From: Synechococcaceae cyanobacterium SM1_2_3
GTDB taxonomy: Bacteria; Pseudomonadota; Gammaproteobacteria; Competibacterales; Competibacteraceae
NCBI GenBank assembly: GCA_012031845.1
Contig: JAAUTD010000003.1
Location: 1-35,964 of the forward strand
Length of the DNA stretch: 35,964 bases
Direction of reading: 5' to 3'
This document shows, in pieces, positions 1 through 6,366 of this stretch. Under the pieces are notes generated by a model. The model was not told the origin of the DNA. It saw only the letters and a list, made by a program, of their open reading frames with translations, and did no database searches. Both the position numbers and the translations under genes were made by a program. Each line of letters opens with the position of its first letter. Position 1 is the first letter of the stretch.

Positions 1-212
1 ATACCGGCTTCGCAGACGGATGACCCAATTGCACGCATTGCGGAGTGGTCAGAGCCAATGGTTGACATTGGCGGTGACCCCAGCGACTGGGACCCACACG
101 TGCTTTCGCTGCGCTGGGCAAGCGGCGCATGGTCAACGTGGGCGTCCACAACGTCCTGAACGGCCGGGAATACTTGCAGTTTCCCGACACCTACAGAAAG
201 GCAGCGGCGTGA
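1..212 (+). CDS. C-terminal end of an unknown protein, split by a frameshift
   Basis: The gene enters from the left edge and reads in frame 1 until a stop at 157-159. If one G is added to the GGG run at 116-118, reading moves to frame 3 and continues smoothly (…LRWGKRRMVNVGVHNVL…) to the TGA at 210-212, which overlaps the next start as TGATG. That overlap style is used throughout this genome and supports the joined reading. The visible part is about 70 residues, acidic and tryptophan-containing. I do not recognise a family. Alternatively, frame 1 simply ends at 159 and a 27-residue ORF starts at ATG 129. Confidence 0.4.
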
Positions 213-550
213 TGGTTAAATTGCACTTTTCCGCCAACGTTGGCGGCGAATGTTCCATGGTTGGCAGCGGCCCCCTATTTGAGGAACTTTGCCGGGAGGC
301 GTGGCAACAGTTCACCTTAAACATCGCGAACGTGCCCCGCAGCATAGGTTCCGGCGCAGAACGCGACTGGGACGGCTTGCCGGAAGCGATGCGAAAGGAT
401 TTCCGCCGCGCGCTTCGGATTGCGATTTGCGCGCAGGCCATCCCGTTGCTGCTGAAAGATGCCCCGCAGAACTTCCGTGGGCTTTCCGCCGGTGGTGTTG
501 TTGCTTCAAATCGCAAACGTGGACCTGGCCGATGCCCGCAACTGACCTAG
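212..550 (+). CDS. hypothetical phage protein, 112 aa
   Basis: The start is ATG 212, which overlaps the preceding TGA (TGATG); the open frame extends further upstream, but that would bury the previous gene. The N-terminal half has a run of small and acidic residues, and the second half is helical with hydrophobic stretches (RALRIAICAQAIPLLL). No membrane segment or known motif is clear. The last 19 bases overlap the start of the PD-(D/E)XK-like gene, so the two are probably translationally coupled. Function unknown. Confidence 0.6.
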   Translation: MVKLHFSANVGGECSMVGSGPLFEELCREAWQQFTLNIANVPRSIGSGAERDWDGLPEAMRKDFRRALRIAICAQAIPLLLKDAPQNFRGLSAGGVVASNRKRGPGRCPQLT

Positions 551-1092
551 ACATTGTTGACGTGACCATCAGGCCCGAACACTTCGACGCGGCCACGATT
601 TGGGCAGATGGCAACGTTGACCTGCTGTCCGGCCGCCTCGGTGAAATCGCCTACTGCAGGTTTACCCGCCTGGACCCGATGCGCGCGCTGAACTGGAAAC
701 AGCCATGGGCGCACAACATCGACTTGAACGTCCGCGGTAACGTGGGCGTGGATGTCAAAACGTCGCGGCACGCGTTCGCCACGAAGGTGGTCTGGCCTCT
801 GTCGCGCGCCCGCGGCGCGCACTGGCCCAGCACCCTAAGCGCGGACCTAATGGTCCTGGCGCGGTTCGCCGAACCGGACGGCAGCAAAATCAGCCTGATG
901 GGCTTGTGCACCCGTTCGGCGTTCCTCGCCTACTTCATGCGGTCCAACGGGAATGACGGTCTTGTGGCCGGGACGCCCTATCTGCACCGCACGCACACGC
1001 ACTTCCACCCGATGGCCAGTCACGACTTCATCGTGTCGCGCCTGGGGCGCAGGATCGCGGAAGACGGAAAGCAGCAAAGGCGGCGCGCATAG
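532..1092 (+). CDS. putative PD-(D/E)XK-like nuclease, 186 aa
   Basis: The start ATG 532 overlaps the previous gene by 19 bases. The protein has the spacing of a restriction-endonuclease-like core: an acidic residue in an N-terminal helix (SGRLGEIAYCRF), then an Asp in NIDLNV, then VDVKTS, whose D-x-K resembles the catalytic (D/E)xK strand. A short predicted strand ending in ADLMVLARF follows, as in small phage proteins of this fold. The fold is assigned by motif spacing only, with no homology search. If correct, it would be a metal-dependent DNA nuclease of the early or replication region. The basic tail (GKQQRRRA) could contact DNA. It might equally be an unrelated beta-rich protein. Confidence 0.5.
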   Translation: MPATDLDIVDVTIRPEHFDAATIWADGNVDLLSGRLGEIAYCRFTRLDPMRALNWKQPWAHNIDLNVRGNVGVDVKTSRHAFATKVVWPLSRARGAHWPSTLSADLMVLARFAEPDGSKISLMGLCTRSAFLAYFMRSNGNDGLVAGTPYLHRTHTHFHPMASHDFIVSRLGRRIAEDGKQQRRRA

Positions 1093-1119
1093 CTGCACGC
1101 ATAAAACGGGAGGGCCGAA

Positions 1120-1407
1120 ATGGCAAACGACGAACCAGGACGACGCCTGCGCACACTGCCGGAAGCGCTACAGGGCTATTTCGACACGGCAGAAAAATTG
1201 GGCGTTGATTTATCCGATGATGCCAAGGCGGACATCAAAGCCCATTTCTACGCTGGCGCGGCTTCGGGCGCTAACATAGTCCTGGCGGCCATCAACGCCA
1301 ACCGTCCCGCCCAGCTAGCCCAATACTGGATGGACATCATTGAAGCCCAGATGCAGCGGATTTCATACGAAGCCACCGACGAAGGGGGAAGCAATGGAAA
1401 ACACTGA
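1120..1407 (+). CDS. hypothetical phage protein, 95 aa
   Basis: A purine-rich GGGAGGG lies about 6 bases before ATG 1120. The protein is mostly helical and acidic, with one hydrophobic stretch (GAASGANIVLAAI) too short and broken to be a sure membrane helix. Its last 14 bases overlap the next gene, whose ribosome site GAAGGGGG lies inside this reading frame. Product unknown; probably an early accessory protein cotranscribed with its neighbours. Confidence 0.6.
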   Translation: MANDEPGRRLRTLPEALQGYFDTAEKLGVDLSDDAKADIKAHFYAGAASGANIVLAAINANRPAQLAQYWMDIIEAQMQRISYEATDEGGSNGKH

Positions 1408-1636
1408 TGACACGCGCAGCTTGGACGAACAGCGCCGCGCAGGCGCGGCGCACGTGCAAACGCTGGCGGATGCGCTGAACAATACGCTGGCCGCGCTGGT
1501 GGCCATCGACAAAACGCTGGTCACGGTGAGCGTGAATGAAGACCACGGCCACGTCCGAAGCGTCAAGCCAAACGGGGCCATGGATGTCGTCCCCATTCCG
1601 CGGGTCACCGTTTCGGTGTGCGAGCGCTTGCTATGA
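1394..1636 (+). CDS. hypothetical phage protein, 80 aa
   Basis: ATG 1394 follows the good ribosome site GAAGGGGGAAGCA. The N-terminal half is a helical segment (DEQRRAGAAHVQTLADALNN); the second half looks like beta strands and ends in VTVSVCERLL. The stop overlaps the next start as ATGA at 1633-1636, which points to translational coupling. No recognised domain. Confidence 0.6.
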   Translation: MENTDDTRSLDEQRRAGAAHVQTLADALNNTLAALVAIDKTLVTVSVNEDHGHVRSVKPNGAMDVVPIPRVTVSVCERLL

Positions 1637-1899
1637 ACTTCCGGCCCGGCGGCAAGCCTGACGTGTTCGTGTGGGTCTATCGGCTGCCGGTCAAGCTGGC
1701 GAACGGCTTCGCGTTCACCCCAAAGCCCATCACGTTCTGGAACGTGGACTGGTTCGAAGTGCCGGAAGACCGCCAGACCCGCGAAGCCATCGCCGCTTTC
1801 GTCCGCAGCAGAGCATATTTCCGAACCGAGGCGGCTTATTTGATCCTGGCCGCGGAGCGGCCGGACCTGACCTTCACCTTGGGGACCATAAAGCGGTGA
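1633..1899 (+). CDS. hypothetical phage protein, 88 aa
   Basis: It starts within the ATGA overlap with the upstream gene and ends in a GTGA overlap with the downstream gene. The protein is rich in aromatic residues (FVWVYRLP, FWNVDWFEVPED) and probably small and globular, with strands first and helices after. No motif allows a function to be named. Its value lies in the unbroken overlap chain, which marks 1394-2392 as one polycistronic unit. Confidence 0.6.
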   Translation: MNFRPGGKPDVFVWVYRLPVKLANGFAFTPKPITFWNVDWFEVPEDRQTREAIAAFVRSRAYFRTEAAYLILAAERPDLTFTLGTIKR

Positions 1900-2171
1900 A
1901 AAACCTGCACCAGGCGTTCCGGTTGGCCATTCGAGAGGAAGGCGACTTTGTCAACGCCTACGTGGTGATGCACCCAACCGAATGGAACGACGCGCTGCTG
2001 GTGGGCTCTATCCGCCGGACGATGCTGGACGATGGAGGCCGCAACAGCCAGCAGTTCGTGGCCTGGAAAAACCTTCTAAAACGGTCCCTGGACAATCACA
2101 TGGCGGCCGTGGGCATCACCGACGGCATGTGGAAGGAAGCGGCCCCGCCGAAAAACGAGGGAAAAGCATGA
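1896..2171 (+). CDS. hypothetical phage protein, 91 aa, GTG start
   Basis: The best start is GTG 1896, which overlaps the previous stop (GTGA); the same frame is open upstream but would cover the preceding gene. The predicted protein is largely helical and soluble, with a charged C-terminus (KEAAPPKNEGKA). It ends in an ATGA overlap with the next gene. I see no recognisable family. Confidence 0.55.
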   Translation: MKNLHQAFRLAIREEGDFVNAYVVMHPTEWNDALLVGSIRRTMLDDGGRNSQQFVAWKNLLKRSLDNHMAAVGITDGMWKEAAPPKNEGKA

Positions 2172-2392
2172 TTTGGCGCTGGCGTTCGATGGGCGACGGG
2201 GACCCGAAAAACTCACAGCGGCCGGTCCTGCTTTTCCACCGCGACTGCCCGCCCATGGCGTGTTGGTGGGACAAAACGGTTAACGCATGGGTGTATGGTC
2301 TGACGGGCGCTTTTAAGTTCCCCAAGGAACCGCAAGCGTGGGCCGAACTGCCCCCGGCCCCGACGCCCGCCGAACTGGGGCAACTGCTGTGA
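2168..2392 (+). CDS. small DUF551-like phage protein, 74 aa
   Basis: It starts in an ATGA overlap. The pattern RPVLLFHRD … WWDKTVNAWVYG … PQAWAELPPAP resembles small phage proteins of the DUF551 type, which have a beta core and end in a W-x-P-L-P-P-like motif. The biochemical role of that family is unknown to me, and the match is from memory of the pattern, so it is tentative. The next gene follows after 9 bases with GAGGAAAT as its ribosome site. Confidence 0.55.
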   Translation: MIWRWRSMGDGDPKNSQRPVLLFHRDCPPMACWWDKTVNAWVYGLTGAFKFPKEPQAWAELPPAPTPAELGQLL

Positions 2393-2401
2393 GGAAATCC
2401 C

Positions 2402-2773
2402 ATGGAAATTCAACAGATCGCGCTGACGGTCGCCTGGGTCCTAACCACCGGCGTCATCGGGTTCATCATGGGCGCAGCCACCGGCGGACGTGTCCGCCGG
2501 GAGTTGGCGGACGCCATCCTGAAAGACCTGCGGACCCAAATGTCCCAAATTTCTGCAACATTGGAGGCCGTGCAAAGCCATGAACGACGAGCTCAACGAG
2601 CCGGTTTCGACTACAGCACCGAGCGACCAGCCCCCCTCACCCTCAATCCTGCCAGCAGCGCCAACATCCGCGACGGATACGCCTACCCCTGGCCAACAGC
2701 TGCCCACCAGGTTCCCGGACATGAACCTGGATTTCAACCTGGGGCCAACAACGTCCTGCCGCGTGGTGATTGA
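2402..2773 (+). CDS. single-pass membrane protein, 123 aa
   Basis: GAGG lies 7 bases before ATG 2402. Residues about 6-27 (IALTVAWVLTTGVIGFIMG) form one hydrophobic helix, followed by a charged helical or coiled segment to about residue 60. The rest is proline-rich and shares its last 194 bases, in another frame, with the next gene. It is an inner-membrane protein of unknown role. The C-terminal half may not be translated as such: an unseen indel before 2580 could end this gene near the next ATG. The membrane part is secure. Confidence 0.55.
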   Translation: MEIQQIALTVAWVLTTGVIGFIMGAATGGRVRRELADAILKDLRTQMSQISATLEAVQSHERRAQRAGFDYSTERPAPLTLNPASSANIRDGYAYPWPTAAHQVPGHEPGFQPGANNVLPRGD

Positions 2774-2915
2774 ATGCCGGGACGGAAGGGGCTGGACTTT
2801 GACCGAATACAGCAACCTAATTGCCCTTTTGGAACTTCAAAGGGCCTGTATTGCGGGTGAACCACTCAATGTCGAAGTGAAAGTCACGTCACCGCAGTCC
2901 GGCGGCACACGCTGA
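2580..2915 (+). CDS. hypothetical phage protein overlapping its neighbour, 111 aa
   Basis: ATG 2580 lies deep inside the preceding gene, in a different frame. The first 45 residues are disordered and rich in Pro, Ser and Thr. The second half is a compact beta/alpha segment (CRVVIECRDGRGWTLTEYS … EVKVTS) that overlaps nothing and looks coding. An 80-base gap without a gene follows, containing a small hairpin (CGAACC/GGTTCG). Function unknown. The start is uncertain because the overlap of 194 bases is long for this genome. Confidence 0.5.
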   Translation: MNDELNEPVSTTAPSDQPPSPSILPAAPTSATDTPTPGQQLPTRFPDMNLDFNLGPTTSCRVVIECRDGRGWTLTEYSNLIALLELQRACIAGEPLNVEVKVTSPQSGGTR

Positions 2916-2996
2916 AACCCAAGCATTCCCAAGGCGAACCCGTGCGGTTCGTGTAAAACGACGCCCTAGAAAAAACCACGCGAGAGGATTTGAAAA

Positions 2997-3227
2997 ATGG
3001 CAGGGTCACTAAATCACATCGTTGGCGTTGATGGCCGCTTCACCATGGACACAATTGAAAACCTTGGTGACGCACACGAAGCCCTGGAAGAATGCTTCGC
3101 CATCATCTACCACCTAACGAATGGCGACCACGAAAAGCTAGCCAGGATTTGCGACCTGGTGCGGGCACCTGTTCCCAAGGCCCCGATGGTTTGGGATGGT
3201 GTCACCGGGCAATACCGGGCAATGTGA
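2997..3227 (+). CDS. hypothetical phage protein, 76 aa
   Basis: The ribosome site GAGAGGAT precedes ATG 2997. The protein is acidic with a helical middle (DAHEALEECFAIIYHLTNGD) and ends in a basic, proline-containing tail. No known domain. It is the last gene before a 111-base leader that carries an inverted repeat. Confidence 0.55.
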   Translation: MAGSLNHIVGVDGRFTMDTIENLGDAHEALEECFAIIYHLTNGDHEKLARICDLVRAPVPKAPMVWDGVTGQYRAM

Positions 3228-3256
3228 TTACCACGGCTAGGCACACCTTCCCGAAT

Positions 3257-3308
3257 TGGACCGGATAGGGGCCAAAATGAGAGAGTAAAGACAGCCGCGG
3301 CCGGTCCA
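3257..3308 (+). promoter_or_regulatory. leader stem with a three-codon ORF in its loop
   Basis: TGGACCGG at 3257-3264 is repeated inverted as CCGGTCCA at 3301-3308. The loop holds ATG AGA GAG TAA (3277-3288), a complete three-codon reading frame. The whole element lies 30 bases before the next gene. It could act in a leader transcript, but nothing shows regulation directly. Confidence 0.3.
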
Positions 3309-3338
3309 CCAACATCAAAACGAAAAAGGACCTAAGAC

Positions 3339-3836
3339 ATGGCAAAGGACAAGAACGTGCGAATTCGTGTAAGCGCCAGCGTGCTGGCGGACATGCAGAA
3401 CCGGCTGGACCAGATGACGGCGCAGTTGAAGGACATGCACAACCAGCAGCGCCAGGGCATCATGGACGCGGCCAAGCTGGCACCGGCGGCGGAGCCCGTC
3501 TTTTTCCCGCCGGTGGTGGCCGCGGATGCCTTCACGTTCGATGTGGGCAGCGACGGCCAGGCAATTCTGGCGTTCGGCCACAAACTGTTCCCCGAAAACA
3601 CCGGCGGCCAGATTGTCCAGCGCAACCTGGTCAACGTGTCGATGTCATTGGCCGGGATGAAACGCCTGGCGCTTTGGCTCTATGGCTTTCTGGACGCCCA
3701 CGAGAAAATGCACGGCGCAATTCCTGTGGATGAAATCGGCATCCCCATACCTGAACGACTGCAACCCATGGTCCATTCGCGGGTTTCCATGGTGTTGAGA
3801 ACCACCGCGGACCTTGCCAACGATTTAAGGCGATGA
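3339..3836 (+). CDS. hypothetical phage protein with RHH-like N-terminus, 165 aa
   Basis: AAAGGA lies about 9 bases before ATG 3339. The N-terminus (KNVRIRVSASVLADM) has the strand-then-helix pattern of ribbon-helix-helix DNA-binding proteins, followed by a helix rich in Gln and Met up to residue 45. A mixed beta/alpha region follows, with MSLAGMKRLALWLYGFLDAHE in the middle. The end of the gene contains the -35 box of the promoter before the structured region. A regulator or DNA-binding role is possible but not proven. Confidence 0.55.
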   Translation: MAKDKNVRIRVSASVLADMQNRLDQMTAQLKDMHNQQRQGIMDAAKLAPAAEPVFFPPVVAADAFTFDVGSDGQAILAFGHKLFPENTGGQIVQRNLVNVSMSLAGMKRLALWLYGFLDAHEKMHGAIPVDEIGIPIPERLQPMVHSRVSMVLRTTADLANDLRR

Positions 3837-3842
3837 TACAGT
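3814..3842 (+). promoter_or_regulatory. sigma70-type promoter before the structured region
   Basis: TTGCCA at 3814-3819 (5 of 6 consensus) and TACAGT at 3837-3842 (4 of 6) are separated by exactly 17 bases. Transcription would begin near 3849, directly before the hairpin-rich stretch and after the stop of the previous gene. Confidence 0.45.
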
Positions 3843-3848
3843 TTTAAT

Positions 3849-4445
3849 GCAGCCGTCACGCAGTATCGCTGGCCCTACCTTGGATCGGGCCAGACTAGCT
3901 TCCAAGAGCCGGACAGATCGCAGGGCGGCAAGAGTGCGTGGGGGACGGTCCGGGGGCGGAAGCCCCCCCGCCCCCCCCACTCAAAAATACGAGTTCAGGC
4001 CCGTGGAGGGGGCCAACAGACAACGGCAGCGCGCGCTGCCGGGGCGATCACGCGGCAGGCAAGCGATTTCCCCTCCGGGAGCGAAGCCTAGGAACTGCGG
4101 CCGGTCAGAAAACACCCCGTGCATGGGGGTCCGCAGGAAACGCACAGACCTGATGGCGCTGCCCGGCAGGGGGGCGCTAGAAGGCAAGGGGGTGGAAGTC
4201 CCCCACGAGATACAAGGCCCGTGCTGGCGACGCATACCGCGTTGGGCATAATCAGAATGGGTCCCCGTCGCAGCGCCAGGCGACGGGTCCCGCTCTTTCT
4301 GGGCCTCCGGGCTGCGCTGAACCCAGCGCACCCCGGACCAGCGTAGGGTGGCCCTGCACCGTAAGGATGGGCTACAGCTGGTTCCACGTGCACTGTTCCC
4401 AGCTGTGGGGGGCTAAGCGTTTCGCCACGCTTGCCCCCCCCCACC
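3849..4445 (+). ncRNA. candidate large structured RNA, about 600 nt
   Basis: No reading frame here looks like a real gene. Stems seen: CTGGCCC 3869-3875 with 3887-3893; GTGGGGG 3938-3944 with 3974-3980, enclosing GGGGGC-GGAA-GCCCCC 3952-3967; CGGCAGC-gcgc-GCTGCCG 4024-4041; CTGCGG 4095-4100 with CCGCAG 4131-4136, enclosing ACCCC/GGGGT; UGGCGC/GCGCUA 4154-4179; GGGGG/CCCCC 4188-4204; CCCGTCGC 4264-4271 with 4280-4287; a 14-base stem 4306-4319 with 4324-4337 (one mismatch); ACAGCTGG 4374-4381 with 4399-4406; GGGGGGC-AAGCG 4407-4419 with CGCTT-GCCCCCC 4428-4439. Two loops are GNRA-like or very short. The strand is assumed from the promoter at 3814. Function unknown. The ends are approximate. Confidence 0.5.
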
Positions 4446-4481
4446 CTCGCATTTGATGCGCTCGCACCCCACTTTTTCCGA

Positions 4482-4691
4482 ATGCCCATCACCGACCAGC
4501 AGGCGCGCGCTATCGCAGAAGCGATGGACGCAGCGGCTTTGCGGATCACACGGGCCGAAATAGTCCTTGGCTGGTTGAAAATCGCTGCCATCATCGGGTC
4601 CGCGGTCTGGCCCATCTACGCCATCCTGCAAGCCGGGTCACCGCCCTGCGGCCGGACCTGGGCCGGTGGAGAGAGCTGCATCACGAGGTAG
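4482..4691 (+). CDS. small membrane protein, 69 aa
   Basis: The likely start is ATG 4482; an upstream ATG at 4431 in the same frame would lie in the terminal hairpin of the structured region. An amphipathic helix (DQQARAIAEAMDAAALRITRAEI) is followed by a hydrophobic segment (VLGWLKIAAIIGSAVWPIYAIL), probably a single membrane span, then a short polar tail with two Cys. No strong ribosome site is visible. Function unknown. Confidence 0.45.
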   Translation: MPITDQQARAIAEAMDAAALRITRAEIVLGWLKIAAIIGSAVWPIYAILQAGSPPCGRTWAGGESCITR

Positions 4692-4706
4692 GGTAGGGGG
4701 ACAGCA

Positions 4707-4964
4707 ATGGAAATGCGGGTGGGACGTTTCGTCTGGACCGAAGTGGCCGCGGATCAATGGCGTCGCGGTGACGGCATGATGGTCAAGCATCTGCGGGCCA
4801 AGGACTTGACGATAGGCGACGCCCGGCGGCCGTGGGCCATCTACACGAAAAGCGGCATCATCGTGACGCAGGGCGGCAACCGGCGCGTGGCCCGGCACTT
4901 CGAAACGGCGCAGTCCGCCATCAGCGCCTGTGACAAGGAATTCCCACTTTCACACTTGGTGTGA
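4707..4964 (+). CDS. hypothetical phage protein, 85 aa
   Basis: AGGGTAGGGGG precedes ATG 4707 and is a strong ribosome site. The protein looks like a small beta-rich fold with several Trp and basic residues (FVWTEVAADQWRRGDG, RRPWAIYTKSGIIVTQGG) and a helical C-terminus. No family recognised. Its stop codon lies inside a perfect hairpin at 4947-4967. Confidence 0.6.
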   Translation: MEMRVGRFVWTEVAADQWRRGDGMMVKHLRAKDLTIGDARRPWAIYTKSGIIVTQGGNRRVARHFETAQSAISACDKEFPLSHLV

Positions 4965-4967
4965 AAG
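4947..4967 (+). terminator. hairpin at the end of the rightward gene
   Basis: CTTTCACAC and GTGTGAAAG form a perfect 9-bp stem around a 3-base loop, with the TGA stop of the gene inside it. There is no T tract, so it may be a transcript-end stabiliser or a weak terminator facing the convergent leftward genes. The next 80 bases hold nothing I can name. Confidence 0.35.
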
Positions 4968-5045
4968 CAGCAGCGCAAGGACTAGGCCAGCGGCAACACC
5001 CGCAAGAAATGCCCCGCAGCCGATTTTCGCCCCGCGTCAGCCCAG

Positions 5046-5237
5046 CTAAGGGCATGGGTGTCCGTTCGGGTTGTGGCAAGTCTCGCATTCACGGAAAGAC
5101 GGCTGGCCCTTCGGCGTAGGGGCGCAGACCCACCCGCCACCATCGCAGTCCAGGCAATCGTCCACGGCCTCCGGTTCGTTGCCTTCCAGCTGGCGCAGCC
5201 GCGCTGCGATGTCGGCGAAGTTGTCGGCGATCCTCAC
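5046..5237 (-). CDS. small CxxC zinc-ribbon-like protein, 63 aa, GTG start
   Basis: It starts at GTG 5237, overlapping the previous stop as GTGA. After a helical segment (FADIAARLRQLEG) come CLDCDGG and CETC plus a further Cys near the end. This arrangement of Cys pairs around Gly resembles the zinc-binding zinc-finger pieces of DnaJ-type and small phage proteins. It probably binds one zinc ion; partner unknown. It is the last gene of the leftward chain. The frame is open further upstream, but that stretch is better explained by the preceding gene. Confidence 0.5.
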   Translation of the reverse strand: MRIADNFADIAARLRQLEGNEPEAVDDCLDCDGGGWVCAPTPKGQPSFRECETCHNPNGHPCP

Positions 5238-5459
5238 GACCGCAGCACGGCCATGGCGAGGGCGCGGCGCACGCTGTCCGGCTTGTCGCTGTCCAGGTGT
5301 GCGTAGGCCGTGGCGATTTAGCGCGGCATCGCCATTCACCCGAACGCCTCGGTGACCGCCTTGCCGGAACGCCTGTTCCAGCGTTGCGATTTCCACGGTG
5401 ATGTGCGTTTCCTTGTTGGCCTTATGCCGCTCAATCGCAGCCAACAAGTCCGCGACCAT
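5234..5459 (-). CDS. hypothetical protein, 74 aa after correcting a frameshift
   Basis: ATG 5459 overlaps the preceding stop (TGATG). The first 47 residues read well, but the frame then becomes Arg- and Gly-rich. Dropping one A from the AAA run (plus-strand TTT 5317-5319) gives AALIATAYAHLDSDKPDSV and a helical end at the TGA that overlaps the next gene as GTGA. The fit of both protein and overlap argues that this is the real product. The sequence is mostly helical and acidic; family unknown. Confidence 0.5.
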
Positions 5460-5692
5460 CACAGGAACCCCTTGGGCGCTTCGCGCAGCCAGTCCTGGCC
5501 CGAGACGCGTTCGGCGTCGGCGATGGCCCGGCGGAACCGGAAACTGTCACGAGCGTCCACCGTGAACGTGCTGCCCGCCAGCCGCCATTCCTCGGTGAAG
5601 GTTGCGTCCCCGTATAGCTTCGCGCTGTTCAGCATTTCGCGCACCGTCCGACGCCAGAAAAAGCCCACTTCCAATTTGATCGTTTCGCGCAT
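5459..5692 (-). CDS. hypothetical phage protein, 77 aa
   Basis: The start is ATG 5692 in a TGATG overlap with the upstream gene; a longer frame exists but would invade that gene. The protein is basic, with alternating short helices and strands (FFWRRTVREMLNSAKLYGDATF … WRLAGSTFTVDARDSFRFRRAI). No domain recognised. It sits in the middle of a leftward set of at least eight coupled genes. Confidence 0.55.
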   Translation of the reverse strand: MRETIKLEVGFFWRRTVREMLNSAKLYGDATFTEEWRLAGSTFTVDARDSFRFRRAIADAERVSGQDWLREAPKGFL

Positions 5693-5949
5693 CACGCCCC
5701 TGCCACGATTTTCTGCGGCACCCATGCCGCTTGTCCCACAATGCGGTAAGTCCCATGCGGCGCGGTGATGTGCGCCTGCGCTGCGTTCCCGTTGCGGCAG
5801 CGCGTTGGCACCTGGATGAAGCCGTGCGCCCCAGCCGCGTCCACCCTCTGCACGTAGATGAAAGCCCCCTGCCAGCCCTCGGTGTGCCGCATTGGGTCAA
5901 GTTGGATGACATCGTTAACCGATGCCTTTGTCAGCGCTGGCCGTATCAT
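5692..5949 (-). CDS. hypothetical beta-rich phage protein, 85 aa
   Basis: The start is ATG 5949 in an ATGA overlap. The sequence is strand-rich with conserved-looking Gly and Trp positions (GWQGAFIYVQRVDAAGAHGFIQVP … TYRIVGQAAWVP). This pattern occurs in small phage proteins of unknown function that look like SH3-type barrels. No catalytic residues stand out. The family call is from pattern only. Confidence 0.55.
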   Translation of the reverse strand: MIRPALTKASVNDVIQLDPMRHTEGWQGAFIYVQRVDAAGAHGFIQVPTRCRNGNAAQAHITAPHGTYRIVGQAAWVPQKIVAGA

Positions 5950-6110
5950 CCTGGGTAGCCTCTGCTTGCGAGGTAGCGGACTTCGGCTTCCTCAGCGCGG
6001 CGTTCGGCGCGCAGCAACGCCACATACCAGGCCGCGGTGGCGATGAACCCGCAGGCCAGCACGCCCAACGTGAACCCGGCCGCCACCAGCAGGAAGCTGT
6101 CCACGGTCAT
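5946..6110 (-). CDS. small membrane protein, 54 aa
   Basis: ATG 6110 overlaps the previous stop (ATGA) and its own stop overlaps the next start (ATGA). Residues about 5-33 (FLLVAAGFTLGVLACGFIATAAW) form one long membrane helix, followed by a charged helical tail rich in Arg and Glu. It is a single-pass inner-membrane peptide; role unknown. It is short, but the overlaps on both sides and the clean hydrophobicity make it credible. Confidence 0.6.
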   Translation of the reverse strand: MTVDSFLLVAAGFTLGVLACGFIATAAWYVALLRAERRAEEAEVRYLASRGYPG

Positions 6111-6366
6111 GGCTGCCGCCACCATTCGCGTTCGATGAGCACACAGCCCGCGGCGTGCTTTACGTCGCCCGCGGCCAGCGTATCGCCTTCACCATTGCAC
6201 AGCACGCACCGAAGGCCCACCGGCACCAGCGCTGTGCGCTTCAAAGCCGCCGTCAGCTTGTCGAAGCGCGTAAGGACCAGGTCTAGGTCATTGGCGATCC
6301 CGTCATATGGGCCGCGTTCGCCCTGTTCGAATTCGCGCAGCCTTTCGGCCGGTCTGGACTGGTCAT
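6107..6366 (-). CDS. hypothetical protein, about 86 aa, split by a frameshift
   Basis: ATG 6366 overlaps the previous stop (ATGA). As written, the frame closes after 28 codons. Adding one G near 6346 (minus-strand CCGAAAGG read as CCGGAAAGG) gives MTSPDRPERLREFEQGERGP, then a long helical protein to the TGA at 6107-6109, which overlaps the next ATG (ATGA). Without the shift, the second frame has no usable start codon. The protein includes ALVPVGLRVLCNGEG and ends EREWWRQP; I do not recognise it. Confidence 0.5.

Noticed and set aside
289-531. Longer start for the 186-residue gene
   Set aside because: The extra part overlaps the preceding gene almost entirely and is arginine-rich; ATG 532 fits the packing.
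3849-4445. Group II intron
   Set aside because: The GGGGG-TGGAAGT-CCCCC hairpin at 4188-4204 and GTGCG near 3935 recall domain I of such introns, but I find no domain V, no reverse transcriptase and no splice boundary.
4088-4615. Leftward gene of 175 codons across the structured region
   Set aside because: Its composition is erratic, it runs through the hairpin sequence and the start of a better rightward gene, and it has no ribosome site.
4953-5046. Extra gene in the convergent gap
   Set aside because: Only stop-broken frames remain after the hairpin; nothing else is visible.
6283-6366. Short gene of 28 codons starting at ATG 6366
   Set aside because: It closes early, whereas one added base gives a coherent protein ending in an overlap with the next gene.
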